Source: Phocoena phocoena
Taxonomy: Eukaryota; Chordata; Mammalia; Artiodactyla; Phocoenidae
NCBI RefSeq assembly: GCF_963924675.1
Contig: NC_089222.1
Span: 140,924,281 to 140,988,280 of the forward strand
Reading direction: 5' to 3'
Length of the DNA stretch: 64,000 bases
In this document: positions 1 to 11,034 of the stretch, piece by piece
Position numbering within the stretch: the stretch's first letter is position 1
How the letters are laid out: each line of letters starts with the position of its first letter
The notes under the pieces: generated by a model
Database searches by the model: none
Told to the model about the DNA's origin: nothing
The model's input: the letters and a program-made list of their open reading frames with translations, nothing else
Made by a program: the position numbers and the translations under genes

Positions 1-300
1 ACCAACACCGATGTCTTGCTGGAGCCCTTGGCCCCATCTGACACGGCTGAGCCCACCCTGCTCCCTTGGGCTCCCTCCCTGCTCCCTTGGGCTCCCCTCC
101 CCTGTCTTCCAAGACCTCATGCTCTGCTGTATTTCCTCTCACCTCACCTCTTGGCCTCTCCTTCCTGGTCTCCTTTGCTGATTCCACGTTCACTCCCCAG
201 CCTTGCCAGCCAGCATTTGGAGCACTCCAGGGCTGAAACTTCAGACCTCTTCTCTTCCTCGCCATTGACTCTCCCTTGGAGTCAAATGATCTCTAAATCA
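1..300. other. Unassigned flank with short tandem repeat
   Basis: No gene is seen here. The block is C/T-rich and carries an 18-bp direct repeat (ctgctcccttgggctccc at 58-75 and 79-96). It ends at the left inversion breakpoint. The last few bases (about 297-300) may be the displaced terminus of the MaLR LTR now at 2095-2332, because joining base 300 to the reverse complement of base 2332 restores an LTR-like end (tcagtctgct). Confidence 0.5.
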
Positions 301-1518
301 CTTTTTGACCCACCTCTTAGAGAAATGCAAATAAAAACAAAAATAAACAAATGGGACCTAATGAAACTTTAAAGCTTTTGCACAGCAAAGGAAACCATAA
401 ACAAGACCAAAAGACAACCCTCAGAATGGGAGAAAATATTTTCAAATGAAGCAACTGACAAAGGATTAATTTCCAAAATTTACAAGCAGCTCATGCAGCT
501 CAATAACAAAAAAACAAACAACCTAATTCAAAAATGGGCAGAAAACCTAAATAGACATTTCTCCAAAGAAGATATACAGACTGCCAACAAACACATGAAA
601 GAATACTCAACATCATTAATCATTAGAGAAATGCAAATCAAAACTACAATGAGATATCATCTCACACCAGTCTGAATGGCCATCATCAAAAAATCTAGAA
701 ACAATAAATGCTGGAGAGGGTGTGGAGAAAAGGGAAAACTCTTGCACTGCTGGTGGGAATGTGAATTGTTACAGCCACTATGGAGAACAGTATGGAGGTT
801 CCTTAAAAAACTAGAAATAGAACTACCATATGACCCAGCAATCCCACTCCTGGGCATATACCCTGAGAAAACCATAATTCAAAAAAGAGTCATGTACCAA
901 AATGTTCATTGCAGCTCTATTTACAATAGCCAGGAGATGGAAACAACCTAAGTCCCCATCATCGGATGAATGGATAAAGAAGATGTAGCACATATATACA
1001 ATGGAATATTACTCAGCCATAAAAAGAAACGAAATTGAGCTATTTGTAATGAGGTGGATAGACCTAGAGTCTGTCATACAGAGTGAAGTAAGTCAGAAAG
1101 AGAAAGACAAGTACCGTATGCTAACACATATATATGGAATTTAAGAAAAAAAAATGTCATGAAGAACCTAGGGGTGATACAGAATAAAGACACAGACCTA
1201 CTAGAGAACTGACTTGAGGATATGGAGAGGGGGAAGGGTGAGCTGTGACAAAGCGAGAGAGAGGCATGGACATATGTACGCTACCAAACGTAAGGTAGAT
1301 AGCTAGTGGGAAGCAGCCGCATAGCACAGGGAGATCAGCTCGGTGCTTCGTGATTGCCTGGAGGGGTGGGATAGGGAGGGTCGAAGGGAGGGAGATGCAA
1401 GAGGGAAGAGATATGGGAACATATGTATATGTATAACTGATTCACTCTGTTATAAAGCAGAAACTAACACACGATTTTAAAGCAATTATACCCCAATAAA
1501 GATGTTAAAAAAAAAAAA
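301..1518 (+). pseudogene. L1-A 3' part: ORF2 C-terminus, 3' UTR, poly(A), inverted
   Basis: This is the 3' end of an L1. It begins in ORF2 at the FDPP..REM segment and runs through the Cys-rich C-terminus ([16 protein letters not shown] at about 710-770), the ORF2 stop at 1142-1144, a 3' UTR, an AATAAA signal near 1495 and an A-run. Frameshifts and a stop near 372 break the frame. It starts within about 10-15 bp of the ORF2 point where the minus-strand L1 at 2333-8314 ends, so I read the two as one element split by inversion. The TSD and host-SINE pieces at 1519-1601 support this. Confidence 0.9.
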
Positions 1519-1575
1519 AAAGATCCTGCATGCTGCAACTAAGACCTGGCACAGACTAAATAAATAAATAAACTT
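1519..1575 (+). mobile_element. SINE tail (CHR/Bov-tA type) with L1-A TSD, inverted
   Basis: The first bases, aaagatcctgca (1519-1530), repeat in inverted orientation at 8315-8326 and form the L1-A TSD. The following tgctgcaactaagacctggc and (aaat)n tail are the 3' end of the SINE whose head lies at 8327-8477 on the minus strand. Downstream, gtatgagaaag (1591-1601) matches gcatgagaaag (8487 to 8477, minus), the SINE's own TSD. Confidence 0.85.
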
Positions 1576-1601
1576 TTTTTTGAAAAAAGGGTATGAGAAA
1601 G

Positions 1602-2094
1602 AGAGAATCTCCTCCCAGAGACAGACACACACCCACCACTCTGTCATGTCCCCATTACATATTTATTCCTCTTGTTTCAGCACATTGCCTAACAGTCTTC
1701 AGGGTAAACCACCTCTATTATTTGGTCTAGGTAGCATTCTTGCCTTAGGACAAAGTATCCCTGGCTCTAATCCATGTGGTTCTGCTGAGACTGTATCAGT
1801 CACTACCTATGACCCCTCAAGGCTGCAGGGTCCGGAGAATGAGCCACAACTCAGGTGTGGCCCATCAGATCTCCTCCCCCGCCCCCAACCCCACCATTGG
1901 CAACATGAATTGACCCAAGGTATGGGCCTGTGACACAAGCAGACCAGTCAGAGAGCTTTGAAGGTATGGAACCACAAAAGCTGGGAAAGATGCTCTCTCC
2001 CTGTGCAGACTGCAGCCCCCATGGTCCATGGCCTCTGTCACTGGCAGAGAACTTGATTCAATAGGAGAAGATAAGGTTATCTGCTCTTTGGAGG
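1602..2094. other. Unassigned sequence inside the inverted segment
   Basis: No gene and no confidently named repeat are seen. Short open frames on both strands have no recognisable domain. Confidence 0.4.
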
Positions 2095-2332
2095 TAGGGT
2101 CTTTAAGGTAAAATGAGGTCATCGGTTGGGTCCTAATCCAATAGGATACAAAGGAGAGAACACGTAAGGACACAGGGAGAAGACAGTTGTGTACAAGCCA
2201 AGAGGCCTCAGAAGAACCAACCCTGCCAACATCTTGATCTAGGTCTTTCAGCTTCCAGAACTGAAAGCAAATGCATTTCTATAGTTTAAGCCTCCTGGTC
2301 TGTGGTATTTTGTTACAGCAGCTGGAGCAGAC
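2095..2332 (+). mobile_element. MaLR (MLT1-like) LTR 3' part
   Basis: The sequence follows the MLT1 pattern: gtcctaatcca, then cttccagaactg, then gtttaagcctcctggtctgt and tattttgttacagcagc. It is diverged and loses its last few bases at 2332/2333, the right inversion breakpoint. It is an old MaLR LTR and non-coding. Confidence 0.65.
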
Positions 2333-5292
2333 TATGTCATAGAGCATTCTGCCTATGTTTTCCTCTAAGAGTTTGATAGTTTCTGGCCTTACATTTAGGT
2401 CTTTAATCCATTCTGAGCTTATTTTTTGTGTATGGTGTTAGGGAGTGATCTAATCTCATACTTTTACATGTACCTGTCCAGTTTTCCCAGCACCACTTAT
2501 TGAAGAGGCTGTCCTTTCTCCACTGTACATTCCTGCCTCCTTTATCAAAGATAAGGTGACCATATGTGCGTGGGTTTATCTCTGGGCTTTCTCTCCTGTT
2601 CCATTGATCTATCTTTCTGTTTTTGTGCCAGTACCATACTGTCTTGATTACTGTAGCTTTGTAGTTTAGTCTGAAGTCAGGGAGCCTGATTCTTCCAGCT
2701 CCGTTTTTTGTTCTCAAGATTGCTTTGGCTATTCGGGCTCTTTTGTGTTTCCATACACATTTTGAAATTTTTTGTTGTAGTTCTGTGAAAAATGCCAGTG
2801 GTAGTTTGATAGGGATTGCATGGAATCTGTAGATTGCTTTGGGTAGTAGAGTCATTTTCACAATGTTGATTCTTCCAATCCAAGAGCATGGTATATCTCT
2901 CCATCTATTTGTATCATCTTTAATTTCATTCATCAGTGTCTTATAATTTTCTGTATACAGGTCTTTTGTCTCCATAGGTAGGTTTATTCCTAGATATTTT
3001 ATTATTTTTGTTGCGGTGGTAAATGGGAATGTTTTCTTGATTTCACTTTCATATTTTTCATCATTAGTGTATAGGAATGCCAGAGATTTCTGTGCATCAA
3101 TTTTGTATCCTGCTACTTTACCAAATTCATTGATTAGCTCTAGTAGTTTTCTGGTAGCATCCTTAGGATTCTCTATGTATAGTATCATGTCATCTGCAAA
3201 CAGTGACATCTTTACTTCTTCTTTTCCGATTTGGATTCTTTTTATTTCCTTTTCTTCTCTGATTGCTGTGGCTAAAACTTCAAAAACTATGTTGAATAAG
3301 AGTGGTGAGAGTGGGCAACCTTGTTTTATTCCTGATCTTAGTGGAAATGCTTTCAGTTTCTCACGACTGAGGACGATGTTGGCTGTGGGTTTGTCATATA
3401 TGGCCTTTATTATGTTGAGGAAAGTTCCCTCTATGCCTACATTCTGCAGGGTTTTTATCATATATGGGTGTTGAAATTTTTCAAAAGCTTTCTCTGCATC
3501 TATTGAGATGATCATATGTTTTTTAATTCAATTTGTTAATATGGTGTATCACGTTGATTGATTTGCATATATTGTAGAATCCTTGCATTCCTGGAATAAA
3601 CCCCACTTGATCATTGTGTATGATCCTTTTAATGTGCTCTTGGATTCTGTTTGCTAGTATTTTGTTGAGGATTTTTGTATCTATGTTCATCAGTGATATT
3701 GGCCTGTAGTTTTCTTTCTTTGTGACTTCCTTGTCTGGTTTTGGTATCAGGGTGATGGTGGCATTGTAGAATGAGTTTGGGAGTATTTCTCCCTCTGCTA
3801 CATTTTGGAAGAGTTTGAGAAGGATAGGTGTTAGCTCTTCTCTAAATGTTTGATAGAATTCGCCTGTGAAACCATCTGGTCCTGGGCTTTTGTTTACTGG
3901 AAGATTTTTAATCACACTTTCAATTTCAGTGCTTGTGATTGCTTTGTTCATATTTTCTAGTTCTTCCTGATTCAGTCTTGGCAGGTTGTGCTTTTCTAAG
4001 AATTTGTCCATTTCTTCCAGTTTGTCCATTTTATTGGCATAGAGTTGCTTGTAGTAATCCCTCATGATCTTTTGTATTTCTGCAGTGTTAGTTGTTACTT
4101 CTCCTTTTTCATTTCTAATTCTATGGATTTGAGTCTTCTCCCTTTTTTCCTTGATGAATCTGGCTAATGGTTTATCAGTTTTGTTTATCTTCTCAAACAA
4201 CCAGCTTTTAGTTTTATTGATCTTTGCTATTGTTTCCTTCATTTCTTTTTCATTTATTTTTTATGTGATCTTCATGTTTTCTTTCCTTCTGCTAATTTTG
4301 AGGTTTTTTGTTCTTCTTTCTCTAATTGCTTTAGGTGCAAGGTTAGGTTGTTTATTCGAGATGTTTCCTGTTTCTTAAGGTAGGATTGTATTGCTATAAA
4401 CTTCCCACTTAGAACTGCTTTTGCTGCATCCCATAGGTTTTGGGTCATCGTGTCTCCATTGTCATTTGTTTTTAGATATTTTTTGATTTCCTCTTTGATT
4501 TCTTCAGTGATCACTTCGTTATTAAGTAGTGTACTGTTTAGCCTCCATGTGTTTGTATTTTTTACAGATCTTTTCCTGTAATTGATATCTAGTCTCATAG
4601 CATTGTGGTCGGAAAAGATACTTGATAAAATTTCAATTTTCTTAAATTTACCAAGGCTTGATTTGTGACCCAAGATATGATCTATCCTGGAGAATGTTCC
4701 ATGAGCACTTGAGAAAAATGTGTATATTCTGTTGGTTTTGCATGGAATGTCCTATAAATATCAATTAAGTCCATCTTGTTTAATGTATCATTTAAGGCTT
4801 GTGTTTCCTTATTTATTTTCATTTTGGATGATCTGCCCATTGGTGAAAGTGGGGTGTTAAAGTCCCCTACTATGAATGTGTTACTGTCGATTTCCCCTTT
4901 TATGGCTGTTAGTATTTGACTTATGTATTGAGGTGCTCCTATGTTGGGAGCATAAATATTTACAATTGTTATATCTTCTTCTTGGATCGATCCCTTGATC
5001 ATTATGTAGTGTCCTTCTTTGTCTCCTCTGGTAGTCTTTATTTTAATGTCTATTTTGTCTGATATGAGATTGCTACTCCAGCTTTCTTTTGGTTTCCATT
5101 TGCATGGAATATCTTTCTCCATCCCCTTACTTTCAGTCTGTATGTGTCCCTATGTCTGAAGTGGGTCTCTTGTAGACAGCATATATATGGGCCTTGTTTT
5201 TGTATCCACTCAGCCAGTCTGTGTCTTTTGGTGGGAGCATTTAATTCATTTACAGTTAAGGTAATTATTGATATGTATGTTCCTATTCCCAT
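2333..5292 (-). pseudogene. L1-A ORF2 (endonuclease-reverse transcriptase), broken and split
   Basis: The frame starts at an [16 protein letters not shown] N-terminus (5292). Endonuclease motifs ([13 protein letters not shown]) lie in 4682-5292, and the reverse transcriptase core, including FADDMILY, lies in 2403-3515. Open pieces 5050-5292, 4682-5122, 4272-4673, 3523-4242 and 2403-3515 are separated by frameshifts or stops. The C-terminal domain is cut off at 2333 and lies inverted at 301-1144. The gene is non-functional. Confidence 0.9.
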
Positions 5293-5350
5293 TTTCTTAA
5301 TTGTTTTGTGTTTGTTATTGTAGGTCTTTTCCTTCTCTTGTGTTTCTTGG

Positions 5351-6244
5351 CTAGAGAATGTCCTTTAGCATTTGTTGTAAAGCTGGTTTGGTGGTGCTGA
5401 ACTCTCTCAGCTTTTGCTTGTCTGTAAAGATTTAAATTTCTCCATCAAATTTGAATGAGATCCTTGCTGGGTAGAGTAATCTTGGTTGTATGTTTTTCTC
5501 CTTCATCACTTTAAGTATGTCTTGCCAGTCCCTTCTGGCTTGCAGAGTTTCTGCTGAAAGATCAGCTGTTAACCTTATGGGGATTCCCTTGTGTGTTATT
5601 TGTTGTTTTTACCTTGCTGCTTTTAATATGTTTTCTTTGTATTTAATTTTTGAAAATTTGATTAATATATGTCTTGGCGTGTTTCTCCTTGGATTTATCC
5701 TGTATGGGACTCTCTGTGCTTCCTGGATTTGATTAACTATTTCCTTTCCCATATTAGGGAAGTTTTCAACTCTAATCTCTTCAAATATTTTCTCAGTCCC
5801 TTTCTTTTTCTCTTCTTCTTCTGGGACCCCTATAATTCGAATATTGGTGCATTTAATGTTGTCCCAGAGGTCTCTGAGACTGTCCTCAATTCTTTTCATT
5901 CTTTTTTCTTTATTCTTCTCTGCAGTAGTTATTTCCACTATTTTATGTTCTAGGTCACTTATCCGTTCTTCTGTCTCAATTATTCTGCTATTGATCCTAT
6001 CTAGAGTATTTTTAATTTCATTTATTGTGTTGTTCATCATTGCTTGTTTTATCTTTAGTTCTTCTAGGTCCTTGGTAAATGTTTCTTTCATTTTCTCTAT
6101 TCCATTTCCAAGATTTTGGATAATCTTTACTATCATTATTCTGAATTCTTTTTCTGGTAGACTGCCTATTTCCTCTTCATTTGTTAGGTCTGGTGGGTTT
6201 TTATCTTGCTCCTTCATCTGCTGTGTGTTTTTCTGTCTTCTCAT
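5351..6244 (-). pseudogene. L1-A ORF1 (RNA-binding chaperone), premature stop
   Basis: ORF1 starts at the [13 protein letters not shown] motif (6244) and shows the coiled-coil region and the [12 protein letters not shown] start of the RRM-like domain. A stop (AGG-TAA where L1-B has AGG-GAA) follows the KAAR motif at 5609, so the C-terminal domain is lost from the frame although its sequence continues to the normal stop at 5351. The frame is open upstream of MRRQ as far as 6616. I chose MRRQ because it is the shared start in all four L1 copies here. Confidence 0.88.
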
Positions 6245-6759
6245 TTTGCTTATCTTACTGTGTTTGGGGTCTCCTTTTTGCAGGCTGCAGTTTCGTAGTT
6301 CCCATTGTTTTTGGTGTCTGTCCCCAGTGGCTAAAGTTGGTTCAGTGGATTGTGTAGTCTTCCTGATGGAGGGGACTAGTGCCTGTGTTGTAGTGGATGA
6401 GGCTGGATCTTGTCTTTCTGGTGGGTCTGCATCTGGTGGTGTGTTTTGAGGTGTCGGTGGGCTTATTATGATTTTAGGCAGCCTCTCTGCTAATGGGTGG
6501 GGTTGTGTTCCTGTCTTGCTAGTTGTTTGGGAGAGGGTGTCCAGCACTGTAGCTTGCTGGTTGAGTGAAGCTGGGTGCTGGTGTTGAGATGTAGATCTCT
6601 GGGAGATTTTCGCCATTTGATATTATGTGGAGCTGGGAGGTCTCTTGTGGACCAGTGTCCTGAAGTTGGCTCTCCCACCTCTGATGCATAGCACTGACTG
6701 CTGGCTGCAGCACCAAGAGCCTTTCATCTACACGGCTCAGAATAAAATGGAGAAAAAGT

Positions 6760-6806
<47 letters not shown>

Positions 6807-8314
6807 AGGAAAGAAAGGAAGGAAGGAAGGAAGGATGGAAGGAGGGAAGGAAGAAAGAAAAAGAAAGAAAGAGGATAAAATAAAATAAAGTTATTAAAAT
6901 AAAAAATAATTATTAAGAAAAACGTTTTTTTAAAAAGAAAAAAACAAAAACAAAACAAAACAAAACACCAAAACAAAAAAATGGACGGATAGAACCCTAG
7001 GACAAATGGTGACAGCAAAGCTATACAGACAAAATCTCACACAGAAGCATACACATACACACTCACAAAAAGAGGAAAAGGGGAAAAAATAGTAAATCTT
7101 GCTCTCAAAGTCCACCTCCTCAATTTGGGCTGATTCATTGTCTATTCATGTATTCCACAGATGCAGGGTACATCAAGTTGATTGTGGAGATTTAATCTGC
7201 TGCTCTTGAGGCTGCTGGGAGAGATTTCCCTTTCTCTTCTTTGTTCGCACAGCTCCCGGGGCTCAGCTTTGGATTTGGCCCCGCCTCCGCGTGTAGGTCG
7301 CCTGAGGGCGTCTGTTCTTCCCTCAGAGAGGACGGGGTTAAAGGAGCAGCTGATTCGGGGACTCTGGCTCACTGAGGCCGGGGGGAGGGAGGGGCACGGA
7401 GTGCGGGGTGGGCCTGTGGCGGCAGAGGCCGGCGTGATGTTACACCAGCCTGAGACGTGCCATGCGTTCTCCTGGGGAAGTTGTCCCTGGATCCCGGGAC
7501 CCTGGCAGTGGCGGGCTGCACCGGCTCCCCGGAAGGGGTGTGTGGATAGTAACCTGTGCTCGCACACAGGCTTCTTGGTGGCGGCAGCAGCAGCCTTAGC
7601 GTCTCATGCCGGTCTCTGGTGTCCACACTGTTAGCCGCAGCTCGTGCCCGTCTCTGGAGCTCCTTTAAGCGGCGCTCTTAATCCCCTCTCCTCGCGCACC
7701 AGGAAACAAAGAGGGAAGAAAAAGTCTCTTGCCTCTTAGGCAGGTCCAGACTTTTCCCTGGACTCCCTCCCGGCTAGCCGTCGTGCACTAGTCGCCGGAA
7801 GGCTGTGTTTCCGCTGCCAGCCCCAGTCCTCTCCCTGCCCTCTGACCGAAGCCCAAGCCTCAGCTCCCAGCCCCGCCCGCCGGAGCAGACAAGCCTCTCG
7901 GGCTGGTGAGTGCCGGTCAGCCCCGATCCTCTGTGTGGGAATCTCCCCGCTTTGCCCTCCACACGCCTGTGGCTGCACTGTCCTCTGCGGCTCCGAAGCT
8001 GCCCACTCCGACACCCGCAGTCTCCACCCGCGAAGGGGCTCCTAGTGTGTGGAAACCTTTCCTCCTTCACGGCTCCCTCCCACTGGTGCAGGTCCCATCC
8101 CTATTCTTTTGTCTCTGTTTTTTCTTTTGCCCTACCCAGGTATGTGGGGAGTTTCTTGCCTTATTGGGAGGTCTGAGGTCTTCTGCCAGCGTTCAGTAGG
8201 TGTTCTGTAGGAGTTGTTCCACATGTAGGTGTATTTCTGGGGTATCTGTGGGAAGGAAGGTGATCTACGTGTCTTACTCTTCCGCCATCTTCCTGATCTC
8301 CCATCAATCACTCC
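6245..8314 (-). promoter_or_regulatory. L1-A 5' UTR / internal promoter region
   Basis: A GC- and CpG-rich leader of about 2.07 kb with a purine microsatellite near its 3' end. In the element's sense it carries a splice-donor-like cctgg|gtaggg (8140-8131) and an acceptor-like pyrimidine tract ending ttctgag|ccgtg (about 6759-6731). These two points match the borders of the segment missing from L1-D. It holds about two units of the 38-bp repeat that is expanded in L1-B (about 7600-7660). Confidence 0.75.
6757..6880. repeat. (GAAA)n/(GGAA)n purine microsatellite in L1-A 5' UTR
   Basis: An uninterrupted purine tract on the plus strand (pyrimidine in the L1 sense) made of gaaa then ggaa units. 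The same position is purine-rich in L1-B and only lightly so in L1-C, so it is an L1-borne tract that expanded in place. Confidence 0.9.
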
Positions 8315-8477
8315 TGCAGGATCTTTAGTTGTGGCATGTGGGCTTCTTTAGTTGTGGCATACAAACTCTTAGTTGCGGCATATCCTTGCAGGATCTATTT
8401 CCCCAGCCAGGGATCACACCTGGGCCACCTGTATTGGGAGCGTGGAGTCTTACCCACTGGGCAACCAGGGAAGTCCC
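8315..8477 (-). mobile_element. SINE head (CHR/Bov-tA type) split by L1-A
   Basis: In minus sense it begins gggacttccctggttgccca, with the tRNA-derived head and the repeated ccacaactaa(a)ga segment, and stops at the L1-A TSD (8315-8326). Its tail lies inverted at 1519-1575. It is older and more diverged than the SINEs at 8917 and 40220. Confidence 0.88.
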
Positions 8478-8488
8478 TTTCTCATGCT

Positions 8489-8902
8489 TCTTGAAACATA
8501 CTTCTTAAGTAGCTGTCTACCTTTTCTGCCCATGAGTCCACTAGTCCTAAATAGCTTAAATGGTCAGCTAACAATAAGCATTTACTAGGTATTAGCAATT
8601 GATTTATGTACATTATTTCATTTAATTCCTATTGAATAGCCACTAGAATTATCCCCACCTTACAACAGACAAAGTGACCTGTGTTAGGTGATTAAGAAGC
8701 CAAAGGAGAAATAAACTGTGACATCAACAATTCCCTTCACGTTGGCCTGGTGAGTTCCTCTGTGCACATGGAATAGCAACTGAACTCAGGAATGTCCTAT
8801 GACTGATGAAATCCTTATTCAGGTGTACTATCTCATGATGCAGAGCTATAAGGTAGGTCTAGAAAAGAGTCACTTAGGTAGGAAACCACAAAGATAACAG
8901 AT
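8489..8902. other. Unassigned sequence
   Basis: AT-rich sequence with no gene and no confidently named repeat. Confidence 0.4.
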
Positions 8903-8916
8903 CCGGTACAGTCTTT

Positions 8917-9123
8917 TTTTTTTTTTTTTTGTGGTACACGGGCCTCTCACTGTTGTGGCCTCTCCCAAGGCGGAGCACAGGATCTGGACGCGCAGGCTCA
9001 GCGGCCATGGCTCACGGGCCCAGCCGCTCCGTGGCATGTGGGATCTTCCCAGACCGGGGCACGAACCCTTGTCCCCTGCATCGGCAGGTGGACTCTCAAC
9101 CACTGCGCCACCAGGGAAGCCCA
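8917..9123 (-). mobile_element. CHR-type SINE (cetacean), complete
   Basis: A full-length SINE with its poly(A) as T-run 8917-8930 and its head at 9123. It is flanked by a 14-bp TSD with one mismatch (ccggtacagtcttt 8903-8916; ccggtactgtcttt 9124-9137). Confidence 0.95.
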
Positions 9124-9137
9124 CCGGTACTGTCTTT

Positions 9138-9660
9138 AGAGTTCTAGGTGGTTCTGCTCTGCATGTTCGTGCCATATGGCCAATGTCTATGAACCATGAC
9201 AAAATATTCTTCCCATCACGCACCTGCAGCCAATCCTGACTCTGGGCTGACCAAAGCTTCTGTTTATCCTCTTGTTATTTGAACAACACCGTGGCCCTGA
9301 AGGTTTCTGGGGGACACTGTCCTTCATCAGTAGAGATGAAGATTGGAACTCAACAGTTAAATTCCTGTTCAGTCGTGAGAACTTGACTGCGTCTATATTA
9401 AGGCAGTCTTTTAATTAATGCTTTTAGCGGTAATGCTTTTAGTGATGCCTGCTCATCTCAGGTAAGAAGCCCAGAGTATCAGACAGGAGAGGGGCCTTGG
9501 AGACCCACGGGTCCAACCTCCTTATTGCAGAGACGATGAAACTAAGTTAGATCGGACTTATCTACAGGAGAAAACACCAGAAACAAGGTCATTTATTCAT
9601 TTCTCTGTAATTTTAGCTCCTTTTGGATTTTGAATGCTACTTTAAATCATAGCACTTAAG
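9138..9660. other. Unassigned sequence
   Basis: No gene is seen. The part at 9440-9560 (agacaggagagg..gagacgatgaaact) has the look of an old interspersed repeat, but I cannot name it. Confidence 0.35.
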
Positions 9661-9666
9661 ATATTT

Positions 9667-9740
9667 TATATATATATACACATAAATATGTATATATACA
9701 TATATATGTATATATACATATTTATGTGTATATATATATA
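9667..9740. repeat. Perfect 74-bp AT-rich palindrome
   Basis: Bases 9667-9740 equal their own reverse complement, with the centre at 9703/9704 and no spacer. The core is acacataaatatg..catatttatgtgt. A further TA/CA-rich stretch runs to about 9775. This could extrude as a cruciform. Confidence 0.9.
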
Positions 9741-9879
9741 TATATGCACATATATATATATATATACACATACACCATTCTGCATTTGATTTTGCAAAGT
9801 GTAAGCAAAGATCTCAAAGTTAAAACCATCCGACTCAGAGACTCGGAAAGTTTAAAGAATTTGCCCAAGTCTGTCTGAG

Positions 9880-10135
9880 TCAGCTCAGCCTTCTGTAACA
9901 AAAATACCACAGACAGGGTGGCTTAAAGAACAGAAATTTATTTCTCACAGATCTGGGGGCTAGAAGTCCGAGATCAAGGTGCTAGCAGTCTGGTTTCTGG
10001 TGAGGTGTGTTTCCTCATTTTCCTTATTTGGAGGAGAGCAAGCGAGCTCATATCTCTGGTGTCTCTTAATCCCATCATGAGGAGGGAGGGGGACAAAAAC
10101 ATTTAGTTCATAGCAAAGGTGCACATCTAGAAATT
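9880..10135 (-). mobile_element. MaLR (MLT1-like) LTR, partial
   Basis: It reads as an antisense MLT1: cttctgtaacaaaaatacca, cagacagggtggctta, gaaatttatttctcaca and agaagtccgagatcaaggtg. It is diverged, and the inner end near 10135 is uncertain. Confidence 0.75.
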
Positions 10136-10617
10136 GGCCCTGGAGTTCTAACTCCAACTGCATGGCAGTAAAGCCTAGAATTCAAATTTAGAGCCAGAGG
10201 TATACATCGTAAAACAATTATGTGCTTAGATTTCCAACAGTTTACTGACAGCCAATCGCTATGCATTCATTCATCAAATTTTTGTTGAACACTTACTGTG
10301 GGCCGGGTTTCCTGCCCTCATGGAATTCATTTTCTATTAAAGGAAATGGTTTGTTGACAGGCATTCACAGTGCAGTGTGATAAGGGCTGTGTTGGTAAGT
10401 TTCATGCTGGGTGCGATGGGTGCACAGAGAAAGGATCTAATGTATTCTTGAGGGACCAGGAAAGCTCTCCAGAAAAAGTGAACTCTAACCTGAGACCTGT
10501 GTAAGACTCAGCCTCATGGGAGGCACAGGAGGGCTTCAGGGACAAAATGGTGAGTTGGGGAAAGAAATACTGTTCAGTAAGCAGAAGCCAAGTCCATAGG
10601 GGCAGGACCAAGGGATA
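10136..10617. other. Unassigned sequence
   Basis: No gene is seen. There are short frames without domains. Confidence 0.35.
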
Positions 10618-10619
10618 AG

Positions 10620-10992
10620 ACATGCTATGGACTCAATGTCTGTGTCCCCCTCAAATTCATATGTGGAAGCCCTAATCCCCAGTGTGATGGTATTCGGAGG
10701 TGGGATCCTTGGGAAGTGATTAGACTGTGAGGATGGAGTCCTCATGATGGGATTAGTGCCCTTATAAGAAGAGACATGAGAGAGAGAATTTCTCTCTCCT
10801 CTGTGTGAGGATACAGCAAGAAGGCCAAGAAGACATTTGTCTGAAAACCAGGAAGAGATGTCTTACCAGGAACCGAGTCTTCTGGTGCCTTGGTCTTAGA
10901 CTTTGAGCCTCCAGAACTGTGAGAAATAAATTTCTGTTCTTTAAGCCACCCAGTCTATGGTATTTGTTATGGCAGCCTGAGCTGACGAGACA
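10620..10992 (+). mobile_element. MLT1-type solo LTR, near full length
   Basis: It begins tgctatggactcaatgtctg and continues through attcatatgtggaagccc, gggattagtgcccttataag and ctccagaactgtgagaaata to gcagcctgagctgac..gaca. These are the landmarks of MLT1 MaLR LTRs in order. Five-base flanks agaca and agact are compatible with a worn 5-bp TSD. No internal region is attached, so it is a solo LTR. Confidence 0.82.
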
Positions 10993-11034
10993 AGACTAGA
11001 TAATTTGGAACCAGATAATGAATGGCTTCACAGC

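Larger units (their letters stand above)
2333..8314 (-). mobile_element. L1-A, full-length-type L1 (5' and middle part)
   Basis: On the minus strand this contains, in order, a GC-rich 5' UTR (8314-6245), ORF1 (6244-5351), ORF2 (5292 onward) and an abrupt end at 2333 within ORF2. The missing 3' end is the inverted piece at 301-1518. The 5' end carries the L1 start motif gaagatggcggaag (about 8279-8292). The reconstructed element is about 7.2 kb with a 12-bp TSD (8315-8326 and 1519-1530). It is diverged and cannot encode intact proteins. Confidence 0.9.

Noticed and set aside
5844..6449. A 201-codon plus-strand frame
   Set aside because: It is the reverse strand of L1-A ORF1 and its leader. 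The same shadow appears opposite ORF1 in L1-B and L1-C.
301..8314. Twin priming (5' inversion during insertion) as the cause of the split L1-A
   Set aside because: Twin priming puts the inverted 5' part directly upstream of the 3' part with one TSD around both. Here the 3' part is separated from the 5' part by its own poly(A), SINE tail and unrelated DNA, and the TSD and SINE halves are also inverted. A later genomic inversion fits all junctions.
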